DNA of 11,745 nucleotides from Saccoglossus kowalevskii (lineage: Eukaryota; Hemichordata; Enteropneusta; Harrimaniidae). A program made the translations under genes and the position numbers. This document shows, piece by piece, positions 1-8,080 of the stretch. The first letter of the stretch is position 1; every line of letters begins with the position of its first letter. Below the pieces are notes generated by a model. It searched no databases. It was not told the DNA's origin and saw only the letters and a list, made by a program, of their open reading frames with translations. The stretch is from contig NW_003116448.1 of NCBI RefSeq assembly GCF_000003605.2, positions 185,798 to 197,542 on the forward strand, in the 5' to 3' direction.

Positions 1-900
1 TTCAAAGATTAACTCAAGACAAAGCAATGTTAGGATGTATTATCATGTAGCTATCTGACACACAATTAGTGTTTCCAAACATTTGAGTGGTTTGTCTCCG
101 CCTCTGTTTATTTCACAGATTAGTCATTTGCATATGAATGTGTCAGACACAAGGTCACACAGCCACTGAAAAAAAATCATTGATTTTGTGTTTTCATCTG
201 CCGATTTTATCGAATTATAGTTATCCCATTCCTTTATTTTTTGGTTTCCAATAGCCTTACACATTTGGATGCCCCTGCACATGTTAAAACAGACCTTGAT
301 GGGAAACCAAATCGCTTGTGCAGATAAACAAGCTTGAAAATCTTTGCTGTGACTTCATGGACGTTTTCTAGGAGTTTATGTTTTTCAAAATACAAGGTCT
401 TTAACAAAAAATAACGTATACTTATTGTAGTCGGATTAACACCAAATTTTCACAGCTTTAAGGTGACAATGAGAGAAACTTGAATGTGTCCAGACAAACT
501 ATTTCATGGATTATTTACCAATGTGTTCTGGTTTGAGTTGGGGGCAATGCGGCTAAAACATTAATTCAAATTCAGGACACTACTTTTCAAAACACGTTGC
601 TTGAATAAAACTGACCAGACACATTCAATTTACCAGACTATTGAACAACTAGGAAAATTGGAAAAAAAACTTCTTATCACCAGCATAAATGCGTAATTAT
701 TTTTTTACAGAAAAAGTAATTTTTCACTTTTGATTAAGTAACGCATCGTAGAATGCAGATACGGGCATGGCAAACACACCTTTGAAAAGCTTGAAGTCTG
801 GTGATTCCAAAAATATATACTTTCCTGGGTCTATTTGTAGTCATTTGGTCACAATTTGAAGATGAAAACAAGTATGCAAATAATAGTCCCGCTACCTTAA
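1..900. other. AT-rich gene-free stretch
   Basis: No reading frame of useful length, RNA gene or strong repeat is visible on either strand. The stretch near 430-480 has the style of a dispersed non-coding repeat (a run about a receding CGGATTAACACC-type motif), but no second copy occurs in this window. An 11-bp inverted match at 480-490 and 618-628 is within chance expectation. Confidence 0.6.
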
Positions 901-914
901 AACAACAGTAAATG

Positions 915-1123
915 TTTTATTTTGAAAAGTTCAAAGTGTAGTATTTTAGGTTACTGAAAGCGTTCATGAAATCAAACCGGAGAAACGCAAAGAGGTCGAT
1001 TCAATAGCATTGATCAGAGTTTTGTTCGATTTGGACAAATAATCAGTAACAGCAACAGACGTATTTATAACTGTTGCTGTGTTAATAATTAACAAAGGTC
1101 ACAATGTACTACGCCACTGATTG
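915..1123. repeat. Dispersed repeat, copy 1
   Basis: This segment is a diverged direct copy of 1335-1613. The left blocks share AAAGTTCAAAGTGT and GTTCATGAAATCA. The right blocks share TTAATAATTAACAAAG and ACGCCACTGATTG. The offset between copies is 418 bp at the left end and 490 bp at the right end, so the copies differ by indels inside. Copy 1 carries a perfect 10-bp inverted repeat near its right side (1049-1080). No coding frame is seen. A matching GACATCATTT at 1211 and 1740 suggests the repeat could extend further right in both copies. The family is not recognised. Confidence 0.8.
1049..1080. repeat. Perfect 10-bp stem hairpin
   Basis: ACAGCAACAG (1049-1058) and CTGTTGCTGT (1071-1080) are exact reverse complements around a 12-nt AT-rich loop. 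The equivalent part of copy 2 (about 1546-1568) keeps only a shorter, imperfect version, so the hairpin has decayed there or was perfected here. Confidence 0.8.
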
Positions 1124-1334
1124 ATTGGCTATTACGTTTAGTAGTGATTGACTTTTAAACAAGGTAAACATTTGTTACTAGTGACTCAGTTCATTGTTTA
1201 AATATGTTATGACATCATTTGAAATCGCGAACACGCAGTTTCAATTTGTGATATTTATGTGTCTGCAATGTGAACATACACAGTGTATCTGTCCCTGTTA
1301 GTCTATGTGAAACTATTAAAAAGAACGGCATTTT

Positions 1335-1613
1335 TCATTTTGGAAAGTTCAAAGTGTGTTATGTTAAGATACTGATAGTGTTCATGAAATCAGAGCGGAG
1401 ATAGAGGGACTCTGGCCCAGGCCATTCACTCATTGGACACGCACACAGCGACAAAGTGAAGGGGTGTACTCACCTGGGTTCTGGCTGGATATGCTCGGAG
1501 GTCGATCACCAGCTGTGTTCAATTGACAAAAAATCAGCAGTTAAAACAGCAACCAGCAAACTGTTGCGATGTTAATAATTAACAAAGTTGACAATGTATT
1601 ACGCCACTGATTG
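1335..1613. repeat. Dispersed repeat, copy 2, with inserted block
   Basis: This is the second copy of the repeat at 915-1123. Similarity is clear at both ends and is interrupted by extra sequence from 1401 to 1495 that copy 1 lacks. Apart from that block the two copies align from a Watson-strand TTTTGRAAAGTTC start to the ACGCCACTGATTG end. The element type is unknown. Confidence 0.8.
1401..1495. mobile_element. 95-bp inserted block flanked by CGGAG
   Basis: The block sits in repeat copy 2 and is absent from copy 1. It is bounded by CGGAG at 1396-1400 and again at 1496-1500, which is what a 5-bp target-site duplication would look like. It is visibly more GC-rich than its surroundings. On the minus strand it contains a consensus-like 5' splice site, CAG followed by GTGAGTA, at about 1470-1475. 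No terminal inverted repeats or coding frame are obvious. The alternative is that copy 1 lost the segment through recombination between the two CGGAG motifs. Confidence 0.5.
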
Positions 1614-1730
1614 CCAATATATTTTGCACAGTTCCTCCACACCCTATTCGAAACGCGCCAGGTTCTATTGTCACAATGCGTGGTTCAATTTCGTAGAATT
1701 AGCTTATCGGTAATCCCCACACTGTCACGC

Positions 1731-1775
1731 ATATAAAATGACATCATTTTCACCCAATATACCACGTGATTCATT
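1731..1775 (+). promoter_or_regulatory. Possible TATA box with CRE-like and E-box motifs
   Basis: CATATAAAATG (TATA-like) runs straight into TGACATCA (one mismatch from a CRE/AP-1 palindrome), and CACGTG lies about 20 bp further on. An ATG occurs roughly 105 bp downstream, ahead of a short acidic frame. The combination resembles a compact promoter, but each motif is common in AT-rich DNA and no gene is identified downstream, so this is weak. Confidence 0.25.
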
Positions 1776-1839
1776 TCTGCGCAGGCGTATTTTCATGTTT
1801 CACTGCTGTCAACTTCCTGGCATATTATTCTAACAAAAT

Positions 1840-1929
1840 GTAAGGAAAACACGAAGATTTCTTCGATTTCAGCGACAGTGATATTGATTGGGATGACATA
1901 ATGGAAGAAGGATTTCAGTATTCAAGTTG
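1840..1929 (+). pseudogene. Short acidic reading frame, unrecognised
   Basis: After an ATG at about 1838 that is followed at once by TAA, the same frame stays open to a TGA near 1928. It encodes about 28 residues rich in Asp, Glu and Ser, including FSDSDIDWDDIMEEG. Acidic serine-rich stretches of this kind occur near the N-termini of some DNA transposases such as piggyBac-like ones, but there is nothing here to prove that. The sequence ATGTAAGG could alternatively be a splice donor. The reading is only suggestive and could be chance. Confidence 0.25.
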
Positions 1930-2115
1930 ATACCTGGTCACAAACGAGACTGAGTTTTTAACTGGGAATAAACTAATGAAAAAAAACAGCGATGGAAATA
2001 ATATTTGTCATTTTTTGGAATATCTAAGCCCCTCCCAAAAAGTACTAACTATAAGATAGATTAACAGAAATGTGCATACACGAGAGTCAATACAATCGGA
2101 TACTCTTAGCATAAC

Positions 2116-2137
2116 GGCGACAATGTTGGGTGTCGCC
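2116..2137. repeat. GC-rich hairpin
   Basis: GGCGACA (2116-2122) and TGTCGCC (2131-2137) form a perfect 7-bp stem with an 8-nt loop in otherwise AT-rich DNA. A further near-complement of the right side, TTTGCGACACCAACA, lies at 2311-2325. The pair may be arms of a small non-autonomous element, but no target duplication was found. Confidence 0.5.
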
Positions 2138-2840
2138 ATATTAAAAACAAAAATTCTGCCGAGCACACGTACCGAGAACGTGACATATTGTTAGTTAATA
2201 TGGTCAGAGTGGGTCATATGACAACATAAAATCGGTTTGGTTATCTAAAAGCTACAATTAATTCCCCCTTGTAAGTTTCAGCCGTTCCAATTTTTCGCAG
2301 AATATTTTCTTTTGCGACACCAACAGCCATCTTGTTTCATACACAACACCGCGGCAAAACCAAATGCAAAATGAACGACTGAAATGAACACTTTCCCGGC
2401 ACTTATTCCAAATATAAAAAATATTGCTGAACAATTAAAGTATCAAATAACAAATTAATAACACTGTGATTGTTTTGGGTGTTGTAACGCGATTTACCAG
2501 GGTTACTGAATGAACATGGCAGCTATAATGAATTTGGATTTCAAATTACACGTGTCTTTTCACAAAACCGATATGATCACATATCTACTTGTAACTTTAA
2601 ATAAAATTTACAGACTTTACTTGTAAAAACATGCAATATATGCAGACATAACACAGAATAGAAGTGCTTAAAACGAGCTCGAAGAAAATGATATGACGTC
2701 ACCAATGTTCCCCCACAAGCGCAACACGCGCACTTATTTAACTTCTATAGCTAGTATACATGTCAAGTGAACCATATGGGTTGTCATCCAAACAGATAAT
2801 ATGTTGTGTTTCTTCGATTTATTATGTGTTAGTATTTGTG
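2138..2840. other. Gene-free stretch
   Basis: No coding frame or RNA gene is visible before the tRNA-like relic. The part from about 2200 to 2350 has the look of a dispersed repeat, with no second copy in the window. A full CRE palindrome TGACGTCA is present near 2695. Confidence 0.5.
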
Positions 2841-2849
2841 GGAGACACA

Positions 2850-2915
2850 GATGGCTTTCGAACACAAGACCTTAAGATCACTAAACAGCAGATAGTTCCA
2901 CTATGCTATGACATA
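2850..2915 (-). pseudogene. tRNA-like relic (tRNA pseudogene or SINE head)
   Basis: Read on the minus strand, TAGCATAGTGG (2908-2898) fits the tRNA A box. GTGTTCGAAAGCC (2865-2853) is close to the B box, with the TTCGA core intact. Their spacing suits a tRNA. The acceptor, anticodon and T stems do not pair well, so it cannot be a working tRNA and the isotype cannot be given. The likely origin is a tRNA-derived SINE or an old tRNA pseudogene. The opposite strand gives a short peptide with the GFRTQDL pattern that is typical of the complement of tRNA B-box regions, which supports the reading. A SINE tail was not identified. Confidence 0.55.
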
Positions 2916-3060
2916 CCCACTAACTTTCTTTATTCAATTTTCAACATTACATGTTGTTAACCTGACAGAATAAATATTTCAACAAATATTTTAGTCTTAT
3001 TTTGGTGTAAACAACTCTCGTTTAATTAATTTCCGTTGTTAGGATAATGTGATAAATTAC

Positions 3061-3204
3061 CTGGTATCCTTGGGTAAAACTTTCAAACAAATATTAGCCG
3101 AATTCGAACGCCAATCAACTATTCCCCAGACAGTAAAACTATACCACAGGGACTGTTCATCTGTTTCATGACTTTTCGTTATGTAGGTCACACCATCGTG
3201 ACAC
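3061..3204 (-). other. Candidate 144-bp symmetric exon, unrecognised
   Basis: On the minus strand, an AG (3206-3205) precedes a stretch of 144 bp, open in one frame, that ends in CAG followed by GTAATT. Its length is a multiple of three, so an exon here would keep frame. The peptide includes CHDGVTYITKSHETDEQ and a Trp-rich part, WYSFTVWGIVDW. The composition is more protein-like than that of other AT-rich frames nearby. The polypyrimidine tract before the AG is poor and no neighbouring exons are seen. It could be an old transposon fragment or chance. The family is not recognised. Confidence 0.25.
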
Positions 3205-3261
3205 CTAATATTTCGCTTAAAATAAATTATTACTAACATCAGAAAAAGATCTATACGTCAG

Positions 3262-3740
3262 GTGCAAATGTACCCCCAGGAAAACTCTCAAATGTATAAA
3301 AATAAGAACGTTGATTTATTCCAAATTCTAGTGAAGGATAGAACTTTTTTCTCGTCGGTCGGTAACATAATTTTAATTAATGATCAGGAAATCTCATTGA
3401 TACTGTTGATCACAGTAATAACAAGCATGTTCCAATTCCATCAAATTATACAAATGATAATTTCAAAATCAGAAACAATGCTGACATGATTTACAATTCA
3501 TGTATTTAAAAATACTCCAAAAAACGTAACCCGCATAAATCTTATAACAAAATAAATGATACTGTCAGCCAACTTCTATAAAATAGAAAACAAAATATAG
3601 GAAATAACATTTAACTAGATGGTCTTACCCTTAAAAATGAAAAAAAGCTAGTAATTAAGTCTATGAAGACAGGAAAAGCTTCGGCTGAAGATATGAAACG
3701 GGATATTTTGTTCCACCTTTTGGTAATGTCTATTTATAGT
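3262..3740. other. AT-rich gene-free stretch
   Basis: A 75-codon open frame lies at 3262-3489 (plus). Its product is Ile-, Asn- and Lys-rich, as expected of translated AT-rich noise, and has no recognisable motif. Nothing else is visible up to 3740. Confidence 0.5.
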
Positions 3741-3753
3741 ATATTTATTGTAA

Positions 3754-3912
3754 TATGTGTATACCGAAAAAACGACCCCGATTGAAGGGCAAGTGCTTTG
3801 TGACGTCACCGATTCGTGCGTAGGCACGTCGTTTGAAATTGTGCCACCATTAGGCATGAAAGCCATTGACCGCGAAGCTATTAATTTAGTTGATATGTCA
3901 ATATATTTATGA
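3754..3912 (+). pseudogene. Unrecognised coding-like fragment in a CpG-dense patch
   Basis: The frame is open for 52 codons between a TAA (3751-3753) and a TGA (3910-3912). It has no start codon near its left edge, so it would be an internal piece. The peptide has a normal amino-acid mix, with CDVTDSCVGTSFEIVPPLG followed by MKAIDREAINLVDMS. CpG dinucleotides are dense from about 3764 to 3875, unlike the flanks. The opposite strand is also open (3648-3923, 91 codons), so the strand is not certain; the plus reading has the more protein-like composition. No family is recognised. A fragment of a transposon protein or of a captured gene are both possible. Confidence 0.35.
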
Positions 3913-3924
3913 ATTCTATCCAAT

Positions 3925-4660
3925 CTTTATAAAATATTACTTATCTCTTCGTTATTAGAATCTATGATTAAACTGAGTTATTTTTCTAGAACTTTGATAC
4001 TGTTGTCTTGTTTCTCTTTGGACATGTTTGAAGTAGTCTGCCATGATTGATTGACATTGTAGAGGAGTATTGCTACAATTAGAGAGGCTGAATTCAAACT
4101 GAGTGGCGTTCGTAATGAGTAACTTCCGCAGTAACTGGTCCTTTCATCAGAGTTGAAAACTAATGTTTTTTGTGTCGTAACAACCGGTGTTAATCTAGAA
4201 ATACCATCCTTAGGACCACTTCCCTGTTTTATTCTTTGTTTTGATTGTTGTCCCGCGTGCTAAGACCTAGTTTCAACCACACGGACATGTTGCAACGAAG
4301 TGCGTGACTATATGGTCGCCCTGTTTAACATGCTCGGCATGTAAACTACGCCAAGGCTTCCGAAATAAGTCTAATAAATAAGTCTTCTCAAAAGGTTCCG
4401 TAGTAACTTCCCAAATGTAATCATAAACGATACTAGGGCAGCGAAAATAGACATATACTAAAAGTAATGATTTGAGAGCTGAATATTGTTTATAGAGAAT
4501 AATAATCCCCAGAACATTTTTTCAATATAGACGAGAAATTATAGTATGTAACAAATGTATAACTCATTCTCAGTAATGATGTCTATATTTTAATTATTCC
4601 CAATTTAATAAATCAGTTTCAAAGTTCACAACTGGCGGTTTAGTATTAGGGCTTGTGAAC
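3925..4660. other. Gene-free stretch
   Basis: No coding frame, RNA gene or repeated segment was recognised on either strand apart from the hairpin at 4323-4346. Confidence 0.5.
4323..4346. repeat. Bulged 10-bp hairpin
   Basis: GTTTAACATGC and GCATGTAAAC are reverse complements apart from one bulged A, around a 3-nt TCG loop. It is a compact structure for a 24-nt stretch. No T-tract follows, so it is not a Pol III terminator context. The function is unknown. Confidence 0.6.
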
Positions 4661-4763
4661 CTCTCCATGCAGGTTTTTTGTTATTGTATTTGCATACATT
4701 GTATTTTGATTTATACAATGGGGTACAAAGTATCCCTAGGTCCCTTTCACTGATTTTACCCGT

Positions 4764-4787
4764 TTACTTACTTACTTACTTACTTAC
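4764..4787 (+). repeat. (TTAC)6 microsatellite
   Basis: Six exact tandem copies of TTAC are visible. Confidence 0.97.
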
Positions 4788-5090
4788 ATGTCAGAGTATT
4801 AATAATATATACAAAATGCGACCACGAAAATGTCGGAATAGTAATAAATGGAATCTAAAAGTCAGTTGCCCATGTCGAGAGATCTATAGAAGCACAACAA
4901 TCAGTCGTCGCGGTCTACAGAAACAATATAATGTTACACATAAAAATTCAGAATCGTGAGTGTGGACACAATACATAAAAAAAACACTAACTACAGCAAT
5001 AAAATCATCAATAATTGTGAGTGATGTAAATGATTTTTGCTTCTATTCCTACTATCCATAAAATGCATGTAGCTTGCAAGGCGTGCTTTT

Positions 5091-5800
5091 GTGGCACACA
5101 CCACACGCAACAAGGTTGTTATATTCGGACGCCTCAAGCGTCGCATTCGGGAATTATGTTTTCGAGTATGGGTGTTTATGTCAACCATAGTATGTGGGAC
5201 TCAGGTTAGAAAGATCGCAGTTCAACTTGGAAGAAGTTGCAGAGTTCTAAGCGGCATTACATACCTGTTGTCGGGTGACATTGTTAAGTGTTTCACAGAC
5301 AATCAGAATGTCGTGTTCATTGTACACAAAGGGAGTATGAAACCTGATTTGCAAGATACCGCTATTTTTGACACTAGTTTTGCAATTTTCTTCGAAATGG
5401 ACTGGATGCCGAGGGAGGCTAATGCAAAAAGAGATTATACAAATAAAGTTATCGACTCGAATGATTGATCAATTAATGAGGATCTATGTAACGCTTTAAA
5501 CGCCAATGGGTTCTTTTACCGTTGACATGTTCGCCTGTTCATACAATTGCGAATATGCTAGATTTAATTCTCGTTTTCGGTGCCCCCAACGGAGGCAATA
5601 GACACATTCACACAAAATTGGTTACGTGAAAACTATTGGTTACTCCAACCCGTTCATCTTATTGGACGTATCCTTGGGTACACACAAATGTTTAGAGCCA
5701 GGGGTGCCCTGGTAATTTTGTGATGGAGATCAGTTTATTTCTGGCCGCTATTGTATCTAGATTGTTTGCATTGAATTATGTTCATCAAACCTATATACGT
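5091..5800 (+). pseudogene. DIRS-like retroelement, RNase H and following domain, broken
   Basis: The protein is recognisable across three frames. LYSDASSVAFGNYVFEYG (5119-5172, frame 1) is the RNase H start with its first catalytic Asp. SSTWKKLQSSK (5219-5251) is in frame 2. FTDNQNVVFIV begins at 5292 in frame 3 and holds another expected Asp. MDWMPREAN starts at 5397. TGA at 5466 replaces the Trp expected in a DDWSINEDL-type motif. VDMFAC (5521-5538) is in frame 1, and TEAIDTFTQNW onward (from 5589) is in frame 3 to a TGA at 5721, with FWPLL just after it. This order, RNase H followed by a VDxFA-type domain, is known from DIRS-type tyrosine-recombinase retroelements. At least three frame changes and several stops make it non-functional. 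No reverse transcriptase is seen upstream and no recombinase downstream. The family assignment is by eye; a gypsy-like origin is less likely. Confidence 0.75.
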
Positions 5801-5924
5801 ATATATTCGTAAGTATCTATCTTTATTACTCGTAACACTATATTGACCTTTATGCTAAATTTGTACTGTATTTTTAAACATAGATGAACTGTATACTTTA
5901 TAACTGAGTAATAAAAAAAGAAAT

Positions 5925-6680
5925 ATATGACCTTTGTTGTTGGCATATAGAACCACGCAGTTTAAAAGTCGCCAAATTTAATAAAAGCCGGTTGAAAGCA
6001 GCCTATATTATCAGATGTTCACATGAGCTCACCGTAAAATGTTAGAAAACTGCGTGCAAAGTTGGTAAAAGCGATTGAAATGTTGACGGAGTTGCTTGTA
6101 TATTTAACCTAAGTCATTGTCATGACAACTCCCCAGTTAAATGTCGTAAACATTAAGTAAACGTCTCGAAAATGCCTCATATATTAGCAGATTATCACAA
6201 GAGCGAACCGAAAAATCGACGACAAACTGCTTACAAAGTTGTGAAAATCGATTGCAAAGTTGGTAGATTCATTTGGGATTGTTACCGGTGATATGATATT
6301 AACATGTCCCATAGTTAAAAGTTCGAAAATGTGAATAAATATTTCGCAAATTGGATTTAAATTAGCGTAGTGTTACTCGGAGCATGTAGAGGTCATAGGT
6401 CAATTCTAGAAGTTCCCTGTGCAAGCGATACTAGCCTTAAAACATTCCCAAACATGAATTAGCCGCCAATTAGACTGAATTTCAAATAAATCAGCCAGCT
6501 GTGAGGTTAGTTGATAGACCAATGTCTAAAGTAAAGCCCAATCGGTCGTGGTTAGTAGTTGCATGAGAGACTACCTGAGTAAACATGGTGTTGGAATTTT
6601 CATTTTGATTCATCACACATGGTAAAGTTATGAGACAACGTCTCAGCATTCGTTTTTACTGTGATGTCAATCACTTATCG
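5925..6680 (+). repeat. Array unit 1 (partial M1, then M2-M4)
   Basis: M1 begins inside the monomer, near GACCTTTGTTGTTGGCATATAG, and its own GATT block is missing or unrecognisable. M2, M3 and M4 follow at 6073, 6250 and 6426. Unit 1 aligns with unit 2 at an offset of about 970 bp; the extra length is the spacer at 6660-6806 plus the 21-bp repeats. Confidence 0.85.
6513..6600 (+). pseudogene. 5S rRNA-like fragment in unit 1
   Basis: GTGGTTAGTAGTTGCATGAG, followed by a GACTACCTGAG block and GTGTTGG, matches the 3' part of animal 5S rRNA (the ...GGTTAGTACTTGGATGGG... region, the GACCGCCTGGGAA region and GTGTTG near the end). The match covers the internal-promoter C box. A TTTT follows, as at Pol III ends. 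Upstream, GATAGACC...TCTAAAGTAAAGCCCAA corresponds loosely to the GATCACCGAAGTTAAGCAAC region. Substitutions throughout mean it cannot encode a normal 5S. Confidence 0.75.
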
Positions 6681-6806
6681 TAGAGAATCGTAGAATTTTT
6701 GTAATGTCTTTATATTAAAGGAAAGTTTTCAAATTCCTGATAATTTTCAAGAACACATTGTTGATGCCGGCGGCACGTACTGAGATTTAAGTTGTTAACG
6801 CACTGT
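6660..6806. other. Spacer between array units 1 and 2
   Basis: This segment has no counterpart between units 2 and 3. It contains no gene or clear repeat and may be a small insertion in the array. Confidence 0.5.
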
Positions 6807-6869
6807 GCAAAGTTGTGGAAAGTGATTGCAAAGTTGTGCAAAGTGATTGCAAAGTTGTGCAAAGTGATT
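6807..6869 (+). repeat. 21-bp tandem repeat, three copies
   Basis: Three copies of GCAAAGTTGTGCAAAGTGATT lie at 6807-6827 (one G/C difference), 6828-6848 and 6849-6869, then run into GCAAGGTTG of monomer M1. The 21-mer is the monomer's own junction motif, so it arose by local amplification at the start of M1. Being a multiple of three, it makes an artificial SDCKVVQ peptide repeat in one frame. Confidence 0.97.
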
Positions 6870-7608
6870 GCAAGGTTGATAGATGTATTTGTACATATGA
6901 CCTAAGTTGTTGGCATATAGAACCACGCAGTTTAAAAGTCGATAAATTTAATAAAAGCCAGTTGAAAGCAGCCTATATTATCAGATGTTCACATGAGCTG
7001 ACCGTAAAATGTTGGAAAGAGTGTCCAAAGTTGGTAAAAGCGATTCAAATGTTGGCGGAGTAGCTTGTATATTTAACCTATGTCATTGTCATGACAACCC
7101 CGCAGTTAAATAGCGAACACATTAAGTAAACGTCCGGAAATTCCCCAATATAATTGCAGATTATCACAACAGCGAACAGAAAAATCGACGACAAACTGCT
7201 TACAAAGTTGTAAAAATCGATTGCAAAGTTGGTAGATTCATTTGAGATTGTTACCTGTGATATGATATTAACATGTCCCATAGTTAAAAGTTCGAAAATA
7301 TGAATTAATATTTCCCAAATTGGCTTTGAATTAGCGTAGTGTTACTCGGAGCATGTAGAGGTCATAGGTCAATTCTAGAAGTTTCCTGTGCAAGCGATAC
7401 CAACCTTAAAACATTCCAAAACATGAAATAACCTCCAATTAGACTGAATTTCTAATAAATCAGGCAGCTGTGTGGTTAGTTGATAGACCAATGTCTAAAA
7501 TAAAGCACAATCGCTCGTGGTTAGTAGTTGCATGGGAGACTACCCAAGTGAAGAAGGTGTTGGAATTTTTATTTTGCTTCATCACACATGGTAAAGTTAT
7601 GAGGCAAC
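6870..7608 (+). repeat. Array unit 2 (complete M1-M4)
   Basis: This is the only unit with all four monomers undisturbed, anchors at 6866, 7042, 7219 and 7396. It gives the reference length of about 706 bp. M2 contains the 12-bp palindrome TTGTCATGACAA at 7086-7097, also present in unit 1 at 6117-6128. Confidence 0.88.
7482..7570 (+). pseudogene. 5S rRNA-like fragment in unit 2
   Basis: GTGGTTAGTAGTTGCATGGG, then a GAGACTACC block and GTGTTGG before TTTTT, matches the 3' part of 5S rRNA. ATGGGAGAC is an exact match to the corresponding stretch of many animal 5S sequences. Further left, GCGATACCAACCTTAAAAC at 7394-7412 faintly resembles the 5S 5' region with its CATACCA motif, but the two parts are about 60 bp too far apart. 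Not functional. Confidence 0.75.
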
Positions 7609-8080
7609 GTCCAAAGTTGGTAAAAGCGATTCAAATGTTGGCATGACAACTCTGCAGTTAAATTTAGAAAACATTAAGTTATTATCCAGAAAATGTCCAA
7701 TATATAAGCAGATTATCGCAATATCAAACTGAAAATTCAATGACAAACTGCTTGCAAAGTTGTGCAAAGCGATTGCAAAGTTGGTAGATTCATTTGGGAT
7801 TGTTACCTGTAATATTATATTAGCATGTGCCATAGTTAAAAGTTCGAAAATGTGAATAAATATTTCGTAAATTGCCTTTCACTTCGCGCAATGTTACACA
7901 AAGCACATAGAGATCATAGGTCAATTCAAGAAATTATTTGTGCAAACGATATCAATCTTAAAACATTTCCAAACTTGAAATAGCCACTAATTCGAGTCAA
8001 TTTCAAATATACCTGTACGTGTGTGATTAGGTGATCGACCAATGTCTGAAGTAAAACCCAATTGGGCATGGTTAGTACTT
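7609..8080 (+). repeat. Array unit 3 (M1 absent, M2 deleted, M3, M4 truncated)
   Basis: The junction at 7600-7612 joins the end of M4 directly to M2, skipping M1. M2 lacks about 34 bp (the part covering CTTGTATATTTAACC and half of the palindrome), so its M2-M3 spacing is 143 instead of 177. M3-M4 spacing is normal at 177. M4 then stops about 26 bp early. Confidence 0.85.

Noticed and set aside
480-628. 11-bp inverted repeat TTGAATGTGTC / GACACATTCAA
   Set aside because: Its length and spacing are within chance expectation for an 11.7-kb window, and no element borders were seen.
2760-2960. 66-codon frame with a GFRTQDL motif
   Set aside because: This is the complement of a tRNA-like B-box region, a familiar artefact, and not a protein.
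2694-3812. Two TGACGTCA palindromes (about 2695 and 3801) as paired regulatory sites
   Set aside because: Two 8-bp sites with different surroundings and no gene nearby are not enough to support a regulatory call.
4323-4346. p53-type response element reading of the CATG pair
   Set aside because: The two CATG cores are 9 bp apart instead of 10 and the flanking bases do not fit purine/pyrimidine rules; it is kept only as a hairpin.
4678-4959. 93-codon plus-strand frame
   Set aside because: It translates through the TTAC microsatellite (giving LLTYLLT) and has no recognisable domain.
4991-5188. 65-codon minus-strand frame
   Set aside because: It overlaps the DIRS-like RNase H start on the other strand and has no recognisable content.
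6815-7063. 82-codon open frame with a repeated SDCKVVQ peptide
   Set aside because: The repeat comes from the 21-bp tandem DNA repeat inside the satellite array; the rest is monomer sequence.
7078-7833. Two similar minus-strand frames (7078-7281 and 7597-7833)
   Set aside because: They resemble each other only because they read through copies of the same monomers.
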